The notes beneath the pieces were generated by a model that was not told the DNA's origin, searched no databases, and saw nothing but the letters and a program-made list of their open reading frames with translations. Below are positions 8,003-14,542 of a DNA stretch of 43,807 nucleotides, piece by piece. The DNA is taken from contig JBMNUM010000018.1 of the NCBI GenBank assembly GCA_050946275.1, positions 1-43,807 on the forward strand, in the 5' to 3' direction. The DNA comes from JBMNUM01 sp050946275 (GTDB taxonomy: Bacteria > Actinomycetota > Coriobacteriia > Coriobacteriales > CADBOM01). Positions within the stretch are counted from its first letter, which is position 1, and the number at the start of each line of letters is the position of its first letter. A program made the position numbers and the translations under genes.

Positions 8003-8731
8003 CTACCGCAGCTCCTCCACGATCGCATCGAATGCGGCGACGGGATCGGGAGCCTGCGTGATGGGGCGGCCGACCACGATGTGCGTCGACCCGTTGGCCA
8101 GGGCCTGCGCGGGCGTGGTGATGCGCGACTGGTCGCCCGCGGCGGAGCCCGCGGGGCGCACGCCGGGCGTCACGATGAGCCCGGTGCCGACGATCGGGCG
8201 CAGCAGCGGCGCCTCCATCGGGGAGGCGACAACGCCGGCGACCCCCGCATCCATGGCGAGCGTCGCGAGCCTCTGGACCTGCCTGGCCGGCGCGTCGTCG
8301 ACACCGATCGAGCGCAGGGTGGCATCGTCCATGCTCGTGAGCACCGTCACGGCGATGACGGCCGGCATGGCCTCGCGGCCCATCTCGGCGCACGCGCCCT
8401 CGACGCCCTCGACCGCGGCCCGCATCATGTCGGAACCACCCGAGGCGTGCACGGTGATCATGTCGGCGCCCGTGAGCGCGATGGAGCGCGCGGCGCCCCG
8501 AACCTGATGCGGAATGTCGTTGAGCTTCAAGTCGCAGAATACGTTGAAGCCACGTTCCTTGAACGCGGCGACAGCCCGTGGACCCTCCTGGTAGAACAAC
8601 GTCATACCGACCTTCATCCAACGGGCGCGGCCCTCGAGCCGGTCCGCGAGCGCGAGCGCGTCCTCCAAGCCGCAATCCAATGCGACGATGACGCGGTCTT
8701 CCGGTGCAAGCGTGGAAGCGAACTCGCTCAT
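8003..8731 (-). CDS. pyrF: Orotidine-5'-phosphate decarboxylase
   Basis: Decarboxylates OMP to UMP, the last step of de novo UMP synthesis. The protein is 242 aa. Motifs are 'VIVALDCGLEDALALADRL' and the catalytic Asp-Lys-Asp tetrad region 'FCDLKLNDIPHQVRG', followed by 'GVRPAGSAAGDQSRITTPAQ' and 'HIVVGRPIT' for phosphate binding. The ATG at 8731 has TAGGAG about 6 bases upstream. It pairs with pyrE. The pyrimidine operon proper (pyrRBCKD) lies at 20030-24617 on the same strand. Confidence 0.96.
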   Translation of the reverse strand: MSEFASTLAPEDRVIVALDCGLEDALALADRLEGRARWMKVGMTLFYQEGPRAVAAFKERGFNVFCDLKLNDIPHQVRGAARSIALTGADMITVHASGGSDMMRAAVEGVEGACAEMGREAMPAVIAVTVLTSMDDATLRSIGVDDAPARQVQRLATLAMDAGVAGVVASPMEAPLLRPIVGTGLIVTPGVRPAGSAAGDQSRITTPAQALANGSTHIVVGRPITQAPDPVAAFDAIVEELR

Positions 8732-8848
8732 GAAGGCTCCTAACTATCGCGGAGGGGACAGGCCTGACGCATGCAAACGTGGCCCGATTACCGTATCATA
8801 CTGCATTTAGGAACGGTTAAGCATTCATCGAGAGAATGGAAGGGTGCC

Positions 8849-9478
8849 ATGAGCTTTTTCGCAGACGATGATTTCGCCGAGCTTCCCCTCGCAGAGCCCG
8901 ATCCGGAGAACAAGTTCGGAATCGACAAGAACGTCAATGTCTCGACGATCGACGACTACCTCGGCATCCCCGATGTGGCGTATCGCGACATGCGCATGAT
9001 CGACGACACGGCCAAGTGGTGCGATGTGGGCGGCGACGCGAAGCTGAGCTTCATGGTCAAGGGCTTCAAGATCGTGCCCTGGCCCTACATCGGCACGCTC
9101 GACAAGATTCCCGTCGGCGGCGCATACACGGAGAAATCCCTTTTCGAGATCACCTGGAACGAGGATTCGGAGTTCGAGGTCGTCGACGCCAAGCCGAACT
9201 ACGAGGAGTCCATGATGATCCTCGAGGACCTGTTCCCCAAGGATCAGCCGATCCTGTTCATGTGCGGCGGGGGCGGCTACTCCCAGATGGCACGGCGCTT
9301 CCTGATCTTCATGGGCTGGGATCCCGACCTGCTCTACAACACGGGCGGCGGCTGGAAGTACACGGGCGACAACCGCGTCGACCTCATCGAGGAGGTCGAC
9401 GACAACGTGTTCAAGTACTACCTCTGGCGCGCCGACCATGTGATGCTGAACTTCGATCAGCTTACGCCCATCCAATAG
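8849..9478 (+). CDS. Rhodanese-like domain protein
   Basis: Predicted cytosolic sulfurtransferase-like protein of 209 aa. Its C-terminal half has a rhodanese-type active loop with Cys139 in 'FMCGGGGYSQMARRFLIFMG', preceded by a beta strand and followed by a helix, as in that fold. No signal peptide is seen. The start at 8849 has GGAAGGG upstream, and an in-frame start 78 bases earlier lacks one. It reads alone on the plus strand between pyrF and the molybdoenzyme island. Rhodanese domains can carry persulfide sulfur, for example for molybdenum-cofactor sulfuration, so a link to the neighbouring hydroxylase is possible but is only inference from position. Confidence 0.7.
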   Translation: MSFFADDDFAELPLAEPDPENKFGIDKNVNVSTIDDYLGIPDVAYRDMRMIDDTAKWCDVGGDAKLSFMVKGFKIVPWPYIGTLDKIPVGGAYTEKSLFEITWNEDSEFEVVDAKPNYEESMMILEDLFPKDQPILFMCGGGGYSQMARRFLIFMGWDPDLLYNTGGGWKYTGDNRVDLIEEVDDNVFKYYLWRADHVMLNFDQLTPIQ

Positions 9479-9535
9479 CAAGCGCTCGCGAGACAGCCAA
9501 ACGCGGCAATGGCGGTCGCCGTCGTTGTCGCGCGG

Positions 9536-9775
9536 TTACACGACCTGCATGCGGTGATAGTAGGCGTCGACGACCTCAACGTCGGCGCCTGCTTCTCTAT
9601 AGCGCACCCATAGCGTGAGGTTCTCGATCTCCGCGTGGGTGACGAGGCATCCATCGCTCTCGTCGAGCACGAGGTTACCCGCCTCGCGACCCTTGGCCAG
9701 CGCGAGCTCGATCGCCTCGTCCGTGATGCCCTCTGTGCTCATGCGCTCGGCCACTCCATCCGCCCTTATAATCAT
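9536..9775 (-). CDS. Small protein homologous to C-terminal domain of the island oxidoreductase
   Basis: A 79-aa protein of unknown function. Its sequence 'ITDEAIELALAKGREAGNLV' and 'DESDGCLVTHAEIENLTLWV' and its end 'VVDAYYHRMQVV' align with the last 75 or so residues of the oxidoreductase at 14543-16819. That protein has 'VEEVQEAIASSYETGAQLLD', 'DETGWIVTHKQVGIITIWV' and 'VHNVYSHRMKVEW'. The ATG at 9775 has AGGAG 9 bases upstream. The first in-frame ATG (9784) would almost touch that ribosome site. It is divergent from the nucleotidyltransferase gene, with 49 bp between starts. I infer a shared binding or assembly role in the molybdoenzyme system. Confidence 0.75.
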   Translation of the reverse strand: MIIRADGVAERMSTEGITDEAIELALAKGREAGNLVLDESDGCLVTHAEIENLTLWVRYREAGADVEVVDAYYHRMQVV

Positions 9776-9824
9776 CGGCCTCATCTCCTATCATGGATAC
9801 ATCGTACAACGAGAGGAGGGGCAC

Positions 9825-10430
9825 GTGGGCAATCAGGATAGGCACGTCACCGCCATCATCACCGCCGCGGGGCTCTCCTCCCGCATGGGGTCCTTTAAGC
9901 CGATGCTGCCCTTGGGATCCGAGACCATCTCCCGCGCGCTCGTGCGCAACTTCGTCGCCATCGGCGTCGACGACATCGTGATGGTGACCGGCAACCGTGC
10001 CGACGAGCTGGAAGAGCACCTCGGCGACCTCCCGGTGCGCTTCGTGCGCAATCCGCACTTCGCGACGACGCAGATGTCCGCATCCGTGCGCCTCGGGTTC
10101 GAGGCCGTCAGCAAGGACTGCGAGCGCATCCTGCTGTGCCCGGTCGACATGCCGCTGTGGCTTCCCACCACGGCCGACAAGCTGCTCGCCGCCAGGGCAT
10201 CGATCGCGATTCCCATCCACGGAGGCCAGGAGGGCCATCCCCTCATGCTGGAGGCGTCGCTGCTGCCCGCCCTTCTCAAGACGCTCGACGAGCAGGGCCT
10301 GCGAGCCGCGCTGGAGGCGACAGGCGAGCTCATCGCACGCATCCCCGTCGCCGACGAGGGCGCGGTGCAAGACGCCGACACGCCCGAGGACTACGAGAAG
10401 CTCAAGGCAATCCTCGCCAGCAGGGCCTGA
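9825..10430 (+). CDS. MobA/MocA-like molybdenum-cofactor nucleotidyltransferase
   Basis: Predicted nucleotidyltransferase (201 aa) that would add a nucleotide, probably CMP, to molybdopterin for xanthine-oxidase-type enzymes. The GT-A signature near the N-terminus reads 'ITAAGLSSRMGSFKPMLPLG', and the metal-binding segment is 'ILLCPVDMPL'. 'GHPLMLEASL' and 'VQDADTPEDYEKL' match the MocA/YgfJ group. The GTG at 9825 follows GAGAGGAGGGG; the frame is open to 9615, but that part overlaps the opposing gene. I recall a family named after DVU_1551 of Desulfovibrio vulgaris with this profile, near an aldehyde oxidoreductase there. Substrate nucleotide not shown. Confidence 0.85.
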   Translation: MGNQDRHVTAIITAAGLSSRMGSFKPMLPLGSETISRALVRNFVAIGVDDIVMVTGNRADELEEHLGDLPVRFVRNPHFATTQMSASVRLGFEAVSKDCERILLCPVDMPLWLPTTADKLLAARASIAIPIHGGQEGHPLMLEASLLPALLKTLDEQGLRAALEATGELIARIPVADEGAVQDADTPEDYEKLKAILASRA

Positions 10431-10453
10431 CGAAGGGGTCATACCCCCGCCAT

Positions 10454-10484
10454 CATGACAAACACGTCAGACGTGTTTGTCATG
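10454..10484. terminator. 31-bp palindrome with a single central base
   Basis: CATGACAAACACGTC (10454-10468) and its exact reverse complement (10470-10484) flank one A at 10469. It lies between the 3' ends of two convergent genes, so a two-way terminator is a natural reading, though neither side has a T-run. A longer relative sharing 19 identical bases (ATGACAAACACGTCAGACG) is at 40071-40126. Confidence 0.6.
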
Positions 10485-10488
10485 TTCG

Positions 10489-11721
10489 TCATTGCAGGCG
10501 GCTGAGCTTGGGATTCCTGAGAGGGGCGCTCTCGTCGACGGGCTTGGCCTCCACCTCGACCGCGATGTCCTCTGGAAGAGCGCGCTTCAGCTCGCGCGCA
10601 TCGATCCCCTCGAACGACTCCACTGCGATCGAGAGGGAGCGACCCTCATTCATGCCGGTCAAACGCGCCTCGTAATCGACGACGCCCGGCAGCGCGAACA
10701 CCGTCTCGTCGAGCGCGGCCTCGAGACGCCATTCTCCGTCATCGCGCAGGAGCGCATGCCCCCTCATGCGGCCGAGTCGCCGGAGACCGCCCCCGCAAGG
10801 ACATTCGCCGGGCACGATGCTCGCGATGTCCCCCGTGCGATAACGGATGACGGGCATCGCCTCGCGGAGCAGGGTCGTGATGACGAGCTCGCCTTCTTCG
10901 CCCGCAGGCACGGCCTCACCCGTCGCGGGATCGACGATCTCCACGATCATGTCGAACTCGCGGATGTGCATGCCGGCATGCGCCCAACAGTCGACCGCGC
11001 AACCGAAACCGGTCTCCGTCATCCCGAAGTGCTCGAACACCTCGCACCCAAGCCCGGTGCCGATGGCGGCCAGCATCGAGCGCGAGGCGTTATCGGAGGA
11101 GACGAGCACGCGGTCCAGGCCCAAGGTGCCGGGATGGCGCCCCGCATAGCGTGCGAGCGCGAGCAGCAGATGGCCGCTACCCACGGCGGATGTCGCACCG
11201 GAGCGTGCAACGGCTCGGGCAATCTCCTCGAGAGGCGCGCTGATGTCAAAGGTCGCGGCGCGCGCGCCGGTATCCTCCACCGACATCGCGATAAGCGATC
11301 CCATGCTGCCCGGCGTCGCACTCGGGAACAGCACGGCCGTCGGCTCGCCGGCGCGGCAGATGCAATGCAACCCCGTCGAGAAAAACTCCCGTGTCTGACG
11401 CACGTCCTCCTCGGTGAAGGCGATGCGCTTCGGCTCGCCGCTCGTCCCCGATGTCGGCAGGCTCACCATGCGCGAGACCTGCTGCGGTGGCACAAGCAGA
11501 ACACTCTCCTGGACACGCAGGTCATCAGGGACCATGAAGGGAAGGCGGGTGAGCTCATCGAGCGAGCCGAGAGGCTCTGCAGGCAGGCGGTGCCGATGGA
11601 AGGCGCTTGCCACGCGGGCACGCGCGATGAGGTCGTTCAGCAGCCCGAGCTGAATGCGCTCGAGCTCTGCGCGGGCGAATCGCTGATCCGAAAAGGGAAG
11701 CGGGTGGTGCCGGTCCGGCAT
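10489..11721 (-). CDS. PaaK-like AMP-forming CoA ligase of the molybdoenzyme island
   Basis: Adenylate-forming enzyme (410 aa) related to phenylacetate-CoA ligases, shorter than free-standing acyl-CoA synthetases. It shows the phosphate-binding motif 'SLPTSGTSGEPKRIAFTEED', 'EVFEHFGMTETGFG' and 'IRYRTGDIASIVPG' in the expected order, plus 'CPCGGGLRRLGR'. The substrate is unknown. The ATG at 11721 lies 14 bases after the stop of the Cys4 gene. It is last in the leftward run that begins with the molybdenum hydroxylase. I recall a family named for DVU_1553 that keeps the same company. It could make a CoA-thioester intermediate from the hydroxylase product, or act in maturation. The sequence does not decide. 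Confidence 0.82.
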   Translation of the reverse strand: MPDRHHPLPFSDQRFARAELERIQLGLLNDLIARARVASAFHRHRLPAEPLGSLDELTRLPFMVPDDLRVQESVLLVPPQQVSRMVSLPTSGTSGEPKRIAFTEEDVRQTREFFSTGLHCICRAGEPTAVLFPSATPGSMGSLIAMSVEDTGARAATFDISAPLEEIARAVARSGATSAVGSGHLLLALARYAGRHPGTLGLDRVLVSSDNASRSMLAAIGTGLGCEVFEHFGMTETGFGCAVDCWAHAGMHIREFDMIVEIVDPATGEAVPAGEEGELVITTLLREAMPVIRYRTGDIASIVPGECPCGGGLRRLGRMRGHALLRDDGEWRLEAALDETVFALPGVVDYEARLTGMNEGRSLSIAVESFEGIDARELKRALPEDIAVEVEAKPVDESAPLRNPKLSRLQ

Positions 11722-11735
11722 TGCCCCGGGCACGG

Positions 11736-11912
11736 CTACTTGTCCTCGAGGGTGATCTCGACCTCGCGCATCTTTCCGCGCACGACATCCTCGGGAATGA
11801 ATACCTGCCCGCACGACGGGCATCGCGGGAAGTCATACGTCATCTGATGTCCGAGATACGTGAGTTCCGTTTTCGTCGGAACGAGTTCCTCGTTGCATTT
11901 CAGGCACTTCAT
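11736..11912 (-). CDS. 58-aa Cys4 zinc-ribbon/redox protein
   Basis: Small protein with two CxxC pairs: 'MKCLKCNEELV' at the N-terminus and 'FPRCPSCGQVFIPEDVV' in the middle. This is a rubredoxin- or zinc-ribbon-like pattern. A GGGAGGGG ribosome site 9 bases before the ATG at 11912 defines the start. The stop lies 14 bases before the CoA ligase start. It resembles what I remember as the DVU_1557 redox protein family, found beside aldehyde oxidoreductases. Metal content (zinc or iron) and role, whether electron carrier or scaffold, cannot be read from the sequence. Confidence 0.8.
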   Translation of the reverse strand: MKCLKCNEELVPTKTELTYLGHQMTYDFPRCPSCGQVFIPEDVVRGKMREVEITLEDK

Positions 11913-11959
11913 ACCCAGTCCCCTCCCTTGTAAGCTCACACCCATCGTACCACCCCGAT

Positions 11960-11996
11960 GAATGAGTCGACTATGGCCGTCGCCATCGACTCATTC
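11960..11996. repeat. GAGTC-type palindrome overlapping the radical SAM stop codon
   Basis: GAATGAGTCGA (11960-11970) pairs perfectly with TCGACTCATTC (11986-11996), with an inner ATGGC/GCCAT stem. The right arm includes the TGA stop (11991-11993) of the radical SAM gene. It lies 48 bp upstream of the Cys4 gene and could tune readthrough within the operon. Confidence 0.65.
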
Positions 11997-13343
11997 GCGA
12001 TAGAGCGGCGTGCCGTCACGTGCGGTGAGGTTGTAGGCGCAAAACGGCATGAGCTGGCCATCTGGCCGCGTGATGAACACATAGCAGCGCTCGAGGCGCT
12101 CGAGGTCGAGCGTCTCGGCATCCATGAACTCCATCCCCGTGATCGAGAACGCGCTTTTGCGACTCTCGACGAGGAAGTCATCGAGCGAACCCGGCTCCGG
12201 GTCCGTGTCGAGAAGATCGAGATCGGTACCCCATCTCAGGCTGTTCGTGAGACGGGCGCGAGCGACGGCGTCCGGGTCGGCCATAGCGCCACAGCACAGC
12301 GGCTTGGCCGAGGGAAGATGCACCAGCTCCCCGTCAACGATGCGATAGCTCGCCGAGAACGAGCAGTACATGCTCTCCGTCTCCCCGCCTCGGAAATGAC
12401 CGCGCGCCACCACACCGTCCGTCTGGCGCTCGAGCGACTCCAGCACGCCCGGAATGCCGATATGGCCCGCGGGAAGCTCAGGACAGCGCCCGAACCGCGC
12501 GAGAGGCTGGATGTGCACGCCGCGTACTGCAGGTGCATGCTCGAGGGCAAGGCGGACGATGCCTCCGAGCTGGTCGTCGTTGACGCCGCGTGTGACGGTG
12601 GGCACGAGAACCACGGGCAACCGCGCCTCGGCACACGCCTCGATGGCTGCCATCTTCACATCGAGCAGTGGGCGCCCGCGCAGGATGCGGTACGGCTCGT
12701 CATCGATGCCGTCGAACTGCAGGAAGGCGCAGCTCGCGCCCGCCTCCTTCAGCACCTGTGCGTACCCGGGCTCGGTTGCGAGGCGCAAGCCGTTCGTGTT
12801 CAGCTGGAAGAAGCCGAACCCCTTCGACCGCCCCATCTCGATGATCTCGGGGAGGTCATCGCGCATCGTGGGCTCGCCGCCCGAGAGCTGGAGGTTCGCA
12901 TAGCCCGCCTGCTCGTAGATTCGGTCGTACCACATCTCCATGACGTCGAGCGATGGATCGTCCTCGCCGGGACACCCCGATGAGGCGAAGCACACGGGAC
13001 AGCCGAGGTTGCAGCGCTGGGTGACCTCGAGCAGAACGCAGCACGGCTCGATGCCGTGCGCACCGCAGGTATCGCATCCGTGCGGACAGTGCGCGTTCGA
13101 CGAGAGGCGGGAGTCCCTCACCGCCTCCTGCAGCCCGAACTCCACCGGGACCACGCTCTCTCCCTCGCCCCAGGCGAGCCAGTCGAGGCTCCCCTGCCAC
13201 ACGAGCTCGCGCGTCTCCCCGTGCTCCGGGCAGACGCGGTCGAGATACACGTTGCCTTCGCGGTCGCGCAGGTACTGCCCGAGCAGCGGCTCGAGGCAGA
13301 CGGGGCAGATGCTCCGCGCGGGCCCGAGGAACTCCGTGAGCAT
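11991..13343 (-). CDS. Cysteine-rich radical SAM protein (TrsS-like)
   Basis: Predicted radical S-adenosylmethionine enzyme of 450 aa. The [4Fe-4S] motif CxxxCxxC is Cys111, Cys115 and Cys118 ('TQRCNLGCPVCFAS'), and 'NLQLSGGEPTMRDDLPEII' gives the SAM-binding GGEP. An N-terminal ribbon has Cys13, Cys16 and Cys38. A second cluster, Cys86, Cys90, Cys93, Cys101 and Cys102, sits just before the radical motif and may hold another metal. The C-terminus ends 'GQLMPFCAYNLTARDG'. The ATG at 13343 is 4 bp after xdhC. It resembles the family I know as radical SAM (seleno)protein TrsS. Here cysteines appear throughout and no in-frame TGA is needed. Its reaction is not known to me. Confidence 0.85.
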   Translation of the reverse strand: MLTEFLGPARSICPVCLEPLLGQYLRDREGNVYLDRVCPEHGETRELVWQGSLDWLAWGEGESVVPVEFGLQEAVRDSRLSSNAHCPHGCDTCGAHGIEPCCVLLEVTQRCNLGCPVCFASSGCPGEDDPSLDVMEMWYDRIYEQAGYANLQLSGGEPTMRDDLPEIIEMGRSKGFGFFQLNTNGLRLATEPGYAQVLKEAGASCAFLQFDGIDDEPYRILRGRPLLDVKMAAIEACAEARLPVVLVPTVTRGVNDDQLGGIVRLALEHAPAVRGVHIQPLARFGRCPELPAGHIGIPGVLESLERQTDGVVARGHFRGGETESMYCSFSASYRIVDGELVHLPSAKPLCCGAMADPDAVARARLTNSLRWGTDLDLLDTDPEPGSLDDFLVESRKSAFSITGMEFMDAETLDLERLERCYVFITRPDGQLMPFCAYNLTARDGTPLYRE

Positions 13344-13347
13344 GGTG

Positions 13348-14400
13348 CTAGGCTTCCGTCCCCTGCTTGGCGCGCTCGGCGCGGGCCGGGCGCTCCTGGA
13401 CGAGCTGCGCCACGATGGAGATGGCGATCTCACCCGGAGTGTTGCCGCCGATGGGCAGACCGATGGGTCCGTGAACCGAGGCGATGGCCTCCTCCGAGTA
13501 GCCGTCCTCCCTCAAGCGGTCGTAGACGAGACCGCATTTGCGCTTGCTTCCGATCATGCCGATGTAGCCGGCCGGTGTGCCGAGTGCCCACATGAGGCAC
13601 TCCCGGTCGTACGAATGGCCTCGCGTCATGATGGCGATGTAGTCGTTCTCCCGGATCTTGAGCGTGGACAGGTCCTCGTAGCCGGGCATCGCGATGCACC
13701 GTGCGTTCGGGAAGCGCTCGGCATTCGCGAACTCCACGCGGTCGTCGATGACGACGGTCGAGAAGCCCGCCACGCGAGCAGCGGCCTCGGTGGCCAGCGA
13801 CACGTGACCTCCGCCGATGAGGTAGAGATGGCCCTCGGAGCGCACGCGCTCGTTATGCCACACCTCATCGGCATCCGCGCTATCGAACGTCTCGGAATCA
13901 TGGAACTGCTTGACGATGTCGACAGCCAGGTCCTCGTCGATATCGGCACCTGCCGATGCCGTCGCCTGCTTGGTCTCGACATCGACGCAGTACAGATCGC
14001 AACGCCCGTCGGCAACATGGAGCGCAAACTGCATGTCGCGTCCCTCGGCCACACCCTCGACGAGGGCATCGACAACGGGCTTATGCGCCCCATCGACGAC
14101 GCAGATGGCGACCGACCCACTGCCACCGCAAATCGGAGCCGCGACGTTCACGTCATCCTCGCCGAAGTCGTAGTAGAGTACGCTCGATCGCCCGCTCTCA
14201 AGCGCCTCGCGACAGGCGTCGATGGCCGCAGCTTCCGGCGAGCCCCCGCCGATCGTGGCGAAGATGCTTCCATCGGCATCGACGAGCATCTTCGACCCAA
14301 CCTTACGCGGCGTCGACCCGTCCGAAACGCAGATGACGGCGAGGCCGAACCTCTCGCCCTCTCCCAGACGGCGCGCCATCTCCTCAAACACGTGTTCCAT
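13348..14400 (-). CDS. xdhC: XdhC/CoxI-family molybdenum hydroxylase maturation factor
   Basis: XdhC proteins bind the molybdenum cofactor, protect it during sulfuration and deliver it to xanthine-dehydrogenase-type apoenzymes. The protein is 350 aa. The N-terminal XdhC/CoxI domain shows 'GLAVICVSDGSTPRKVGSKM' and 'GSIFATIGGGSPEAAAI'. The C-terminal Rossmann domain has 'LYLIGGGHVSLATEAAARVA' and 'GMIGSKRKCGLVYDRL', then 'VHGPIGLPIGGNTPGEIAIS'. GGAGGG lies 8 bases before the ATG. It overlaps the operon logic: 142 bp after the flavin/Fe-S gene, 4 bp before the radical SAM gene. Confidence 0.93.
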   Translation of the reverse strand: MEHVFEEMARRLGEGERFGLAVICVSDGSTPRKVGSKMLVDADGSIFATIGGGSPEAAAIDACREALESGRSSVLYYDFGEDDVNVAAPICGGSGSVAICVVDGAHKPVVDALVEGVAEGRDMQFALHVADGRCDLYCVDVETKQATASAGADIDEDLAVDIVKQFHDSETFDSADADEVWHNERVRSEGHLYLIGGGHVSLATEAAARVAGFSTVVIDDRVEFANAERFPNARCIAMPGYEDLSTLKIRENDYIAIMTRGHSYDRECLMWALGTPAGYIGMIGSKRKCGLVYDRLREDGYSEEAIASVHGPIGLPIGGNTPGEIAISIVAQLVQERPARAERAKQGTEA

Positions 14401-14425
14401 TTCCCATTCCCTCCGTAACCCAAAC

Positions 14426-14450
14426 GAGTCAAAGGACAGTCCTTCGGCTC
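14426..14450. repeat. GAGTC-type palindrome upstream of xdhC
   Basis: GAGTCAAAGGAC-A-GTCCTTCGGCTC forms a hairpin with one central base and two wobble pairs, 26 bp before the xdhC start. It belongs to the family at 11960, 21727, 27388, 29950 and 36664. The remaining intergenic sequence (14451-14542) holds no gene; a TATGAT at 14454-14459 on the xdhC strand could be a -10 box, without a clear -35. Confidence 0.55.
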
Positions 14451-14542
14451 ATAATCATACCTACATGCTAGGTTATTACGACCTCCGCGGCTGCGGGAGG
14501 CATCGTAGACCTGGCAAAGGCGTCAGAACCATTTGTCAGGTT

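Noticed and set aside
11991..13343. Selenocysteine in the radical SAM protein
   Set aside because: Related proteins can be selenoproteins, but the frame here is complete with cysteines and has no in-frame TGA.
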